NCBI GenBank assembly: GCA_040954595.2
Contig: CM082598.2
Span: 5,952,001 to 6,016,000, forward strand
Origin: Balanoglossus misakiensis
Taxonomy: Eukaryota > Hemichordata
Direction of reading: 5' to 3'
Length of the DNA: 64,000 bases
Shown: positions 1-12,900 of the stretch, piece by piece
Numbering within the stretch: the first letter of the stretch is position 1
Layout: each line of letters starts with the position of its first letter
Position numbers and translations under genes: made by a program
Notes under the pieces: model-generated
The model's database searches: none
What the model was told of the DNA's origin: nothing
What the model saw: the letters and a program-made list of their open reading frames with translations, nothing else

Positions 1-834
1 CCATTACTTCATTTTGGATAACATGGCCACACTATTGAATAGGTAAAGAAATGCCTTTTGAAAAGACCTAATTACAACACTATATTATTTACATCCAAAA
101 TAACTTTGCATGATCAAAATTCAATGGGAAGGAACAATCTTACCCCTGAACAAGAAGAGGGAAAGGCCAAAAATTATTACCCATACTGATTTAGTTTTAC
201 TAACCATGATACCCTTGGGATCCAGCCATAGGAAGGACAGAAGGACACATTGTACTCTAAATTCAAAAATCTTTACAATTTGGCAAAAGAAGTTGAACCA
301 TAGTGTATTTGACACAGTTTGTTCCGAATGAATAAAGATGTTCCAGAAAGTAAATTTTGATGGATTTTTTTGTGTTTCACCAAAGTTCACAAATTTTCAT
401 TTTTTTTCAAGCCATCTCTGAAATTTTGCTGGCAATCTTTTTTTTAAATCTTCCAGATCCCCTCCATCCCTAGCTAAGCTATGGAGTCTAAAACATCCAA
501 TGTTAAAAACTATATGACCAGTCAAAGCGTTTTCCTCGCTGTTAGAATCAATTGAGATTCTTCACTGTCATTCTTTGATCTGTATTCACTTTAACAGTCG
601 GCAATTTTGATTTTGTGTGTGGAAGGACTGTGGATTATCCTTTCAAATCAGTCAGTATGCCATTCTTGGTTGTTTTTTGCAATATGGCTGATACTTTTGA
701 TATTTTTTTATTTATTTGTAGGTTTGTTTGTTTACACCTCACATTTAAGTGTTTATTTGTTTGTTTTAAGAAACCTCACATTACATTTCGATGTTTGTGT
801 CATTTTTCTCACGCTCCTCCTTCATTACTTACAG
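1..834. other. Intronic sequence upstream of first visible ankyrin exon
   Basis: No convincing coding exon is seen here. The last 110 bases are T-rich with GTTT runs and end in an acceptor (ttcattacttacag). This flank is clearly related to the one before the ankyrin exon at 20591, so it belongs to a duplicated exon-intron module. Earlier exons of the DAPK1-like gene must lie outside the window. Confidence 0.5.
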
Positions 835-942
835 AAGGGAGACACCCCTTTGCATGATGCAGCAAGGAGTGGCGATGTCCCCGATGAAGGCACTGTCAGA
901 TTGTTATTGGACCACAAAGCTGATGTGACCATCCAAAACGAG
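835..942 (+). CDS. Ankyrin-repeat exon
   Basis: 36 codons in phase 0, between acceptor ttacttacag and donor gtaaat. The translation contains GDTPLHDAARSG and VRLLLDHKADV, the ankyrin consensus (TPLH, LLL..GAD). It carries an extra VPDEG-type insertion relative to the 33-residue unit at 20591. Both introns resemble those flanking 20591-20689, so the two exons arose by duplication. Confidence 0.85.
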
Positions 943-3900
943 GTAAATACCAACCTGACTTCTGCAGGTTAATTCTAAAAGTATGAGCTTTCTCAATAGT
1001 CCCAATTTCCACTGTAGTTTTCTTGGCAAATTGTGTCTGGGATACAATGTATGTATTTGCCATTGTCCTTTGAATCAAAACTACTCCCTCTATCAGCCAG
1101 GTGTTGTACAGGCAGGTGTTGACTGATGACGGTCGATGCCAATCCTATCACAGAGAGTATCAGATAGGGCGATTGTCTGTCGGCCTCCAGCATCTGGCAA
1201 CTCCTGTCTGTCACCTAATACAATTCATCATAAGGAGGCGCCATATAATTTGTCACTGTCCTTTGAATCGAAACTACTCCCTCTATCGAGTCAGGTATTG
1301 TACAGACACAGGCAAATATTGACTCATGATGATGATGTGATTGTCTCTCCTATCTCTGAAACATTTTATCTCCATTGTCAGCAATTTGGAGTTATGAGAA
1401 AGGGGGATTATCAGCATCTGCCAACAACTGTCTTGTCGAACATAAGGATGTTGTTGTTTTTTGCATTGTTTATCCTCAATCTTTTGTGTTTTAAATAATG
1501 ACATCATTTTTGGACACTGTGGCGCATTGATTTCTGTCTGTCCGTCTGTAGACAGATTTTGTTCCACTCATAACGTGAGAGAAATTGCATCCAATGATAT
1601 GAAATTTGATATGTAGCATTGTTATAATAAGATCTAGATCTGATTAGATTTTGGTGGGTGTGGCATATTAATGCTCATTTGCATATTTAATGATGTCTTG
1701 TGATTAGGCCATACCTCCAGAAATACTCAATCAAATTTAGTGGAACTTTGTTCATAATTTTTACATTACTCATTACCAACAATATGATGAAAGTTGAGTG
1801 GGTTTCACTTAATTAATTCTCATTTCCAAAATTAATGAATTAATGAAATTAGGCTATAGCTCAAAACTGTCTCAAGCAAATTTGGCGCTGTGCTAGAGGG
1901 ACTTCATAATAATAAAGCAATCTTTAATTCATGAATATTTCTGTGAACACCATCATGAACACTGATATTTGTGTGATCGGTGCCATGTTTAACTAATACA
2001 TTTTGTTACATAGTCCCATCTAGCTGTGAGAATTATCTCAACTTTGAATCTGATACTCTCTCAGTCAGTCATGACAGCTTTTCCCCACACAGATTTAGAT
2101 GTGGTGGGTATGGCCGATTTGCCTCATATTGGCCATACACACCAAGTCTATTAAAGGGAAAAAGTCTCTCTCTCTCTCGCTGCCCTTTTTCCATTAATTA
2201 TGTTTTATACAAGACACCATTCATGTTATTCTACATGTGGATATTAACGTTCAACCCCACACAATTTCCATCCCGTTTGTAAGATATGAGAGTAAAAAAC
2301 TCGCAAAAATGAATAAATGGTAAACACTGATTATTCATTTTGGAGAGTTTTTCACTCTCCCGTCTGCAAGTGGGATGGAAGTTGTATGTGGTCAAATGTT
2401 CATTCACTATATATCCACATGTAGAATAACATAAACGGTGTCTTGTATCAAACATATTTAATGGAAAAAGGGCAGTGAGAGAGAGACTTTTTCCCTTTAA
2501 TATGCATGAGTTTACTTTTTTTGTTTACATACACTGTAATAATGATTGGAAATCTTGAGAATGGCTATTACATCAAGTTGACAATCCCCGCACAAGTATG
2601 TCATGTATATTAACATAAAAAGTCTGGTATGTGGAGCCGCCTCCCTTTTTTACAGGAAGTACTTTCGAAATATTTGTATGCAATCAGTCCACACTCATGA
2701 TCAGTTTTGTGTCAGAATTATAGTCATAGCAACATTTCGAGAAAGACTTTACCAGAAGAACTTGTTTTCGTTGTGGCTCTGATTGGGGCCATTTTAAACT
2801 GGGGTTTGTTTGGCGACTTTCAGGACCGAAGGACGGAAGCGCAGCCATGGTCACATTACACATGCCATGCGGGGGACTTGGGGAGGGGGTGCTTGTTGAC
2901 GGTGCCGAGAGGAGTCAGCCAGTTTGTGCTTGTACTTCAGACCGAATAGTGCAGTTCCGACCCAATTTACGTCTTATAAATTTTATAAAAATATAATACA
3001 TTGTATCATTAAGTTGTTCAGTCGCACAATTTTTTCATCATTCTGAGTAACACGGCGGCAGCGTTTGGATAGCTCTTTCTCTTGGAAATCGCTCAAGCTT
3101 AAAAAACATGAGGTTTGTGCAGCTCCACTCCTCAGCTTCTCATCACTGTCCGTCACTTACCCAATCATTTCAAAGGGGTGATCAAGATGGCCAGAACAGC
3201 CAATTTTTGCAAACCAGATTCAAGAACCTGAGAAAAGGTGCTCAAAGCATGCCATAGATATATTGACGAGATAAACATTGGGAACAATAGGATTAAGGGA
3301 GGTGTGACTGGTCCAACCTGTTCAGTTTTTGTGTGGGGCACGGCTGGAATGGTTACACAAATGTTCTTGAAAGTTAGTGCTACTGTGGCTTTCAATAGTA
3401 TCTCTTATGACGAGTTTTGTTACTTTTGTTTTTTCTTGATAGGTCATGAAAAGAATGACTGCATTCAGCATTTCATTGCATTTAATTTCATTTGCCACAC
3501 ATTCCCATTGGCCACATAGTTTCCACTCAATTCTTGCTTTGGTTATTAGACTTTCTTCAGATGGATTTATTTGTGAAATTCAAGTTTTTTATTTAAACAC
3601 TAATTATAAAGATAACTAGTGACATCACTGCACAACTCTACTTAATATTGTTGGATTTATCGCTTGTCACAGCTTGGCTACTTTGTGCTGAGAACAGTCT
3701 GATGCCCTCCTACAGGACATAAACATAGTTTGGTTATCACAGATGTTTGATCTGTTTCTACATAAATCTTCACATCTCCCAAATTTCTCTTTTATTTCCA
3801 CTTTGATCGACATCGTCCAGTCTGCACAGCTTGGCTACTTTGTGCTGAGAACAGTCTGATGCCCTCCTACAGGAAATAAACATAGTTTGGTTAGCACAGA

Positions 3901-6900
3901 TGTTTGATCTGTTTCTACATAAATCTTCACATCTCCCAAATTTCTCTTTTATTTCCCCTTTGATCGACATCGTCCAGTCTGCACAGCTTGGCTACTTTGT
4001 GCTGAGAACAGTCTGATGCCCTCCAACAGGAAATAAACATAGTTTGGTTAGCACAGATGTTTGATCTGTTTCTACATAAATCTTCACATTTCTTAAATTT
4101 GTCGTCATATTGGAGATGACATGTGATTATTCCAAATTGGCCAATGTTTCTTCTGACAATTCTACTAAATGTCACTGTAGTTGTTGGCTAGATCTTCTTC
4201 TATATTGTGTAGGTTGCATAAATAAATTGGTCACATTCAGTAAATGTTCACTAACATTACATCACTGTCAGTTGTGATGTAATCATTCTTTGAAAGAAAA
4301 TCATAAAAAAGTTAAGTTTAAAATTGGTTATGCGTAATGTTATTTGTTTTGCAAATTGTCAAATTTGATGTTGTTTGTCAATTACTGGGAGTAACTTTTC
4401 TTTCTGTATCAACTGGCAGATATTTTCACAGAATTTATTTAGCTCGATCGTTTAGGTACATGTATAAAACTGAATTACACATGTTTACAGTCGATACAGT
4501 TTCTGTTCAAATGCTGTTATGAACCGCTTCTCACGGTATATGTGTTTATACGTGTCAGTCGCTCTTACTTCATAAATTAGAGGACACTCCGAATTGAATC
4601 ATGAACACGAACAGGTATTTATTGCTTGCACACAAGGAGAACTACAACTACCAGAGAGAGTATCAGAACGAGGCTATATGTCCCATACTGCCATGCGTCT
4701 GGAATGTACCAAAGTCAATACAGGGGGATCAGAATACATCTGATACACTACATCCCTCCTTTTCTTGGAATAGCTCTTCAGGCTACTAATGTATCAATGG
4801 AATGTCAAGTGTCCACGAAAATGCACAGTTTAAAGTTAACAAAAAATCAACAGCAAAATGTGAAACGAATGCATGTCCAACAATGCATAAACATGAAAAC
4901 GTCCACAGTATGTATTTTCCTTATATTAGTGTTCCGCGCATATCTGAAAACAACAATAAACTACTGACAAATTTCAATGTCAATATTCAGGGTCAAAGCT
5001 AATAGCTAACAAGAAAATCTGAGTATTTTGATGGCAGTTGCCTGGACCTTTGAGGTCTGCCACTACTAGTCATAGGTGAATCTGTCAGAGTCTGTGGACT
5101 TTCCCGCCGATGATTTTCTGCAAAGACTGGTCACAGGGTGATATAGCAGGTCAGGTATGTAAGAGTACTTCAAAGTGCATACTCCGAGTTCAAAGACCGA
5201 GTCGGACTTCAAAGTCCGAGTACTCGGACTTGTACACTCCGAGTAGTGGCTGTACTCGGACTTGTACACTCCGAGTAGTGGCTGTACTCGGACTTGTATA
5301 CACCGAGTTGCACTCGGTGCTCGGACTTGCGTACTCCGAGTTACATACTGCCTATTAAAGACAACGGACAACGACAAGCCTGATTTTATTACTCACGAAG
5401 TCATTTGCCTGCTTACTACCACGATCGATGTCCACGATGTCTTTAGTTGCGCGATGTAACCGCCAGAAGAAGGCTGCTACGGCAGCCAAGTTTTTGAAGG
5501 AATCCCGTGCGAGTGCTTCAAAAAGTACGAAGAAACGAGACCTGCCCGACACAGAATCGTCGGATCAAGGAGTTATTAACTCACCGGCAAAGCGGAAAAG
5601 GTAGGTTTGATTGACAGTTATTTTAATGCCAAATTCTTCGATTTATTTGTTTAGTAATGTTCATGAAGTTCATAAAAAGGGAAGTGACATCGCATTACGC
5701 ATCGGGTCATGTCATAGTTAGTTATCCGCCATGTTGGTTTAGGCACACTCATGGCCACATGACCGTGTGGCCCGGCCCTCGGGTAACGGACCTAGACATC
5801 CACGGTTACGGACAATATTGGATCTTTAATGAACGTATGTTTCGGGAATACGAACTAAATTTGGTAATCTGATCACAATGTTGAACATCATGCAACGATG
5901 ATAGCGGCTACACGGAGCAAATTAACACGGTAGTCACGCGCTCCCGCCCGCAGACCTGTGGGCTGTACGTACGTGTACGTACGCGTAAAGGTGAGTGCAG
6001 GGTAGCCCTGCGTACAGGTCTGTGTTGTTCCCGGCGTTACACAGACCTAAGTGCGAGATCAGACTCAGTTGCGGTCGTTGTTGATCGATCGGTTACGATC
6101 ATTTAAGCATCGAAATAGATCTTTACACGAATATTCTTTATTCAAGCATTGGTACAGTGGCTTACAGAAACACTGTATGATGGTAATGTAATTAAATTTA
6201 TTCATCACGGTTATTGATCTATTGATTTTTTAGGATGGTTACCAGTGAAGGTACATGTAGGATGGGTGCATCAGATGAGTACAACCGACAGCTACGAGTC
6301 AGCAACCAGTGGTGGAAATTATCTGATGGTGCCACCTATGTTGTGTCCGATTGTGACAAATCTACTGGAGTTCTTCTAAAAGAAAAATACTGTATTGTTC
6401 AGCATAAGCTTTGTTTCACAAATCCCAATAACAACCAGACTGTCAATATTGGAACATGCAACTGCGAAGATGGAAGTGTACATGCTGAGAGATTAGAGAA
6501 AACTGGGAAGACCATACACCATGACTTTATTGATTTTATAGCCACTGAAAAGAGAAATTATTGCATCCATTCACATGCTGTGGACAGTCTGCAGTCTCCA
6601 TCTGAAGACACACCTGTCGCAGAGTCGGGTAAGTTGCATATGAAGAACTATCATTTAAACATATCCAGTGTACATGTAAGTCATGTAGATACCAAGTCAG
6701 TCTCAGTACGTAAGCAATTAATTTCTTGTATTGAAATAATACAATAAACCAGGTAACTTAATTTTATCCCAATAATTTTTCCATATTTTTATCTCCAGAA
6801 ACTGTTTGTGTCGATATTTTAAGTGAGAACCCCTTTTTGGCAGCTGTCAGTATGGAGTCTGTACATTTGATACGTCTGAAGAATGGTCTTGCCAGGAAGA

Positions 6901-9900
6901 AGCTTGCTTGTGCGACATGCAGGTTTGGCACCTCTGATTGCGACTATGTCAATGTTTTCCGGACGTGGTGTGAACAGACAGAGAGGACAGTCCAAGAAAG
7001 TGAAAGACAAGAGCCGCGTACAAGTCAGTTCCGGTATGTTTCATACAAGCCCATCCCGTATCCAATGTCAGAAGACCTGAAGGCTGTGTATACACAACAA
7101 GAATTAGGACAGTTGCAATTTCCAGGTTATCTTGTTCCAACTATACCACCAAGTGAAAGCATCAACCACACCTGTCAACATGGAAACGGTTGGGATACAG
7201 ACGACCCCGTAGAGAAGAAGTGGTTTGTGGGTGATGCAGTCATATACAAAGAAGGCTGTACCATATCCAAGGTGTACCTTTGTGGTGAAGCGAAGAACAT
7301 AAAAGGTACTACACTAGCAGTGTTTTCACTGCATACATTGTCACATCTAATTTAAAGGGACAAAGTCTCTCTCTCGCTGCCCTTTTTTCCATTAATTATG
7401 TCTAGTAATTGTAACTGCATTATTTTTACACATAGCTTGTGAAGCTTGTGAAATGGTGTGCCCAGCAAGAGAAAATCTTTCAATCAATTTCAATTTCAGA
7501 ATTTATAATTTCTTGTGTGTCGTTAATCTTTTCATTACAGTCTGCTTTCGACCCACCATTGGTGAGTGTCAGTGCTGTCTGCATTATGATGGACAAGGAG
7601 AGTTACTTTTCAACTTGAACAACCGGGACTTCGTACACTTTGGGTTATTATATACATATCTCCACTTGATGCTGGAATCACGGAATCCTTTAGCAGCGTT
7701 TCACAGGTCAGTCAACTTTGATAGTAGTAGACCAGCAGACAAAGTGAAATCACAGTGAAACATTTTTTGGTAATATAAATAATCCACAGTAACTTTTTTT
7801 CGGTGTTTGGGGAAGATTGTAATGAATCTGTTTTTATCATTTTGCAGAGCTTATTCTGAGAAGCATGCGACACTGACAAGGTCATCCGTTTTTCTACCGT
7901 TACACAAACTGCGGTTGGCATGGAATGGCTTCGCAAGACTTTTGAATATACAGTCCCAACACCGTACAACAACTAAACTGTACGGGAAAGTTCCCGCACT
8001 AGTTGTAGCAGTGTTGTAGCAGAGATGTTACGGCAACACCTCTATTGTTGGTTAATTGATGTTTTTTGTCTTAGTTTACGGCAACTACAAAGGTTCCCGT
8101 AGTTTGAAACAAAAGAATGTGTGCTCCATTACGGCAATTTGGGGCAGGTGTTACGGCAAGAAGGGCTAATGGGGAGGTGATTATCACCCTGATGTGAACA
8201 ATAGTTGTAGCAATGTCTATATGTGATAATGAGCTCCGCCCATGTGGATTTTTGCTTGGTTGCGGGCAATTAATGTCCTGGCCTCACTAAGCAAATGCAT
8301 TCCTTGCAAATCTTGACAGTGGGAAAGTCAGTTGTCAACCTTACCTAATATTTCCCCTGTCTCAGTAGCTTTACATAGCTAGCTGACCGACTGCAAAGTT
8401 TTGTGTTGTGACTTATGCAGAACGCAAGCGGTTCTAAAAATAAACTTCCATAACACTTGGCCGTAAGTTGGCAGAGTATTGACTAATATGTTGCAATTGA
8501 CGTACATTTTGTGACAACTAGGGCAAGGCCAACAACCTAATCAGGATATGCAAATTAGGTAAAGACGCACTCAAAACAGCAAGGGACGCAATTTGTGGTT
8601 TCATTGCTTCCCCAGAGACTTGGGTAATAAAAAGCAAGCGCGACCACTGATAAAAGACAGCTGAATTCACAGCATCCATTACGGCCTACCGTTCACCATA
8701 CAATACACGTCTTACTGTGTAGTGGGAGGTCAAAATGTTTTTTTTTCATCAACTTGAACTCAGTATTATTCAACAAAAACATCTGCAAAAGATCCACTGT
8801 AAAAATCTAGCCGGATTCGACTTGCCACTTGCTTCAAATAGAAGTCCAAATATTTCTCTAGGCACATGTGTGTTCACAATATTTCAAATGAAAAAAGTAT
8901 AAAGAACACTAGCTTCCATTTAGGTTTACAGTAAAACAATGAATGGGGTGATAGACTGCCGATTGTCTTTACTTTCAAGTTGGAGGACACATCCCTTGGG
9001 AAACATTAACAGAGAACGTAGGTACGGGCACCAGAAATTGACCAGTGGCCTTACTTTAATATTGGTGGTTAAGATATGACAGTGTGGGCCCGCCCTGCCC
9101 CCGCGGCCCATTACCTGGCAAGAACAATGTGCAACTGACAACGCCAAGTCTCAAATTACATTACATTGCATATTATTGAAATATGTATTCTTGTCTTTAT
9201 TGTTGTGTTTATTTGTGTGTGAGAGAAAAAGAGCCGGCCTAGTACCGCAAGATGTGTTGTGCGGGTCAGGTTATTTGCTTGGCGCTAGCTTTTCAACGCT
9301 GTATTTTCTTGCCTACATGAATTTGTATTTCCTGCCTTGAGTGGGTCTTTTCGTCCAAATTTTATAGTTCTCAATGAGCGCGAGCGTACACAACAGAATG
9401 GGGGCAGTGCTGTATATTATTCGTCCGGATATACTGTAAAGACGGCTCATTGAATGTATTTTATCAGACGCGGACTTGCCGGTCAAGAGACGTAGCCAGA
9501 CAATGATAGACAGGCAAATTGTATCAAAGTTCTGCCCACGCGCACGTGGCTTGCTTAGACGTAAACAAATTGCGTGACTGTATAATGAGTAAACACGATA
9601 GGGGAACTTTCCGATCCCAGGAAAATGGCAGCGCAATATCAGCACATTGAATCACTTGCCGATCCAATCAGTTCCATTCTCACACTATCGAACTTCTCTT
9701 TTTATCATGTCTCTTTCCAAAGTTTGTCATTGCACTGGTGAAAACAAACGTTTGTTTTCTGCCTGTTTTTAACATGTTCCCAGACTAATCACATGGGTAA
9801 ACGTTGTAATCTCCGCTATCGGGGAATAAACCTGTGTTTACAAGTGGCATCAACTTGCAAATGAAACATTTTGTCATTTAGAAGTTTTCCAGTAAAAATA

Positions 9901-12900
9901 GAGGGGGCGGGCGTACTCCATCACAAGCACAGGTCGGCCAGTATTTTAATGTGCAGGTCGGCCCGGTGCGGAACACGGGTTGTTTTGCATATCATGCATG
10001 AATGGATAGAATTTGCGTGCAAAATAAACTTTTGCCAGATACACAACCTGTGCATACTACGTATGCACGTACGTCTGTAAATCCACCTTGGCGGAAGGAT
10101 GAATCAAACGTATTAATAAAGTTGGCCCAGCTGATACGAATCGAGTCTTGCTTTGCTCAAATATATTCTGCGATAATTGCTGTGATTAGCGGTTTGTCAT
10201 TTCCAGATGCAAGGTAGTAGACAGGTGGCTTACCACCAGGTTAAAAGAAAGGTGCGTGGACAATCAATCACTCCCCTTGTATAAATGTACATAATCCCAT
10301 CTTAGCAGTTTGTCCTGGTTGAAATTCGGCGACAACCATGACAATGAGTGTATGTAAAATGCGCTCAAGGTCTGTCTGTAAAAAACAAGGTCAAATGGCA
10401 AGTCTTTCGCAAAAATAATCCCCATGTCCAGACAAGAATGTTATCGTTTTCAAATAATTTGTTCAGTGAGGTTTCTTTTTGCTGCGACGCTTGAATTCTC
10501 AATGGCAGTTTGAGGGCTAGACTTTCACCGTTGAGGTCAAAAAATGTTGGAAAATCGACCATGATTCACGTCCGCCTCGGGAAATTAAAGACAAAAATCG
10601 ATAGGATACATATTCATGGTGGCAATATGTGTGCATTGTGGAGTTTTTTGCCATCGAAAAAGTCGAAAATAATACATTGTCAGGAGAGTTGCCCCATTCA
10701 GCGTCAATTACACAATGAACGCCACCAGTTGGCTACCCCTGTTTATTTACAGGGAAGTCCGGTGTAATGCAATTAACTGACTCTAGATCACGATTTGAAA
10801 AAAAAAACACAATTTATTGTACGCGTTGCTCATGGCAACATTCGCGCTTGCACTCTCAATGATATTCAAGATAGCAGCTCCAGACAACATGACCTCAGAC
10901 ACGGTCCCTCGGGACCGTGCCTCAGACCTAGATGGACGCGCGGCCGCTATTGAGGTCACCAGGAAGCTTTCCAATGTGGAACAGCTTCAGTCCGTCCGCG
11001 ACGCGAAACACCCGACATTGTAATATCCGAGTCAGATTCGGAGAATGAACCAAAACAACTCAACAATTCCGGTAGAGAAAGGGCATGATTTCCATGATGC
11101 CGATGCATCATTTTGTTCAGAAATCTACACGCAAATTAATTTTATTAAACAGTTAAATGAAACAAAAAATAAAAATAAATGTATCAATGTGTGTGCGTGG
11201 GTCAACAATTTAACTGGCTCAATCAATCTGATTGATAGACCCGGCAGCAAAGTGTATCAACCTTGTTCAACAAACAAATTGCGTGAATATATAATGAGTA
11301 AACATGTAGGTCATTCATCCCAAACCGGCCAACTAATTGCTGCCAGTCACTTCCCGTCATGTTCAAGCGCTGCCCGTCGAAAAACGAGTGTATCCATTGC
11401 CGTAATAATAGAATATTGAAATAATACAGACCATTACTACTTATGAAACCCTTCAAAATTATAGTCAAGAAGACTCTCACAACGTGTCTGTTCTAAAGAT
11501 CAAACTGCAGCTGATCGTGGTACTACAGGCCAACATTATCTTGTAAACAAGCCGTACTATTTATTATCAGGGGGGGAAAGGGTAAAAAAAAATGAAAGCC
11601 AATGTCTTTTAAGCTAAACCCAATTGTGAAATGCATCAGTGTGTTTGATTTTCCATTGGTCATGCTTTGTCTCTCTCAAATATTAATTGGTCCAGCTCCT
11701 TGAAAGAAAAGAAACCCCAGCAAAGCATGTGCATTCTACAACACTGGGGTAGGGATGTGTTGACCTCTGTTCATGTCCACAGACTGTTCTGTTACCGAGA
11801 GAGTTCAGACTTTGTCGATGAACATAACATCATTCCAAAACTGACTTCATTGGTATTTGATGTCAGCCCTTTGCCATTTTATTTTTAGACAGAGCTTCTT
11901 TTGTAAACTTTGTGATACAATGTTGCAGTGACCTGTTGCAAAAATGTTGCACTCTAGTTCTAGACCTGTCAATCACTCTAGTTGTAGCAAAATAATCAAC
12001 ACCTTGAACAAAAGGCATCACTCTGTGGGGGCTAATTGACAGGTGTTGCAGCAGTATTTACTGGTAGAGGTGTTAAGCTTCCCTTGTTAATGGCTTGCCG
12101 TAAAGGAGTTGCCGTAGTTTTTACGGAAATGTAACAAAAGGAAATGGGCCTCAGACAATTGTTGCAGCAAACTCTGCTACAACTAACAATAGTTCCCGTA
12201 GGGGTTCCCGTAGTTCCCGTAGGGTTGACGTACTACTTGCCGTATTCAGAAATATACAAATAGTTGTTATGTTCTGTTGGGACTGTATGCTGGACAAGTG
12301 CATTTTCTTGTGATGTTTGTGGTGACACCCCTGACATTGTGATTTGTGATGGGACGGCAATTGGAATGAACAAGCAACTCCTTCAATGTTTTAAACCTAG
12401 TGAAGAAAGTGCAGAAAGTTTACCTCCCATTCTGGGTAGTAAACACACAAACCGAGTGTTTGTACCAAGTCCGCCGGCAAGGAAGCTGCTATTACGATTT
12501 GCTGGACTGCATCCAGGACACAAGCAGCAAAGAAATTTACCAGTTTCTCCACTGTCGCAAAACGAGTACAGGCAGTTGATCTCGCTCCTGAGAAAACATG
12601 AACATTTGGTGCCACTTGTTGACTTTCTTGATAGAATAAGCCAGAGTGGGGTTAGTGGTGTTTCACCATTGAAGTATCAGTGCTTCCTCCAAGATTTGGC
12701 AAGAAACTCCCCAGCGTCATCTCTACTACAAACCGATGAACATTCTAAAGTACGTCATATCATCAAGGAAATAGTCATCAAGGGTATCAACATCTTCCAG
12801 AGCTGTCACAAAGAGAAACTCACAGTTCTTCAGACAGAAGCACCCATTATTTGTAGTTTCCTCTGCAATGTCAGTGATGATGGCTGTTTACCAACTGATG

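Noticed and set aside
3770-4175. Cys-containing minus-strand ORFs (CEDLCRNRSNICANQ)
   Set aside because: They arise from the 157-bp tandem repeat, with no splice sites or start context.
10817-11023. 68-codon ORF inside the nested element
   Set aside because: No family resemblance and it spans a GC-rich hairpin; length expected by chance.
7953-12250. Helitron or LINE origin for the nested element
   Set aside because: Helitrons make no target duplication and there is no poly-A tail; an 8-bp duplication and subterminal repeats favour a DNA transposon.
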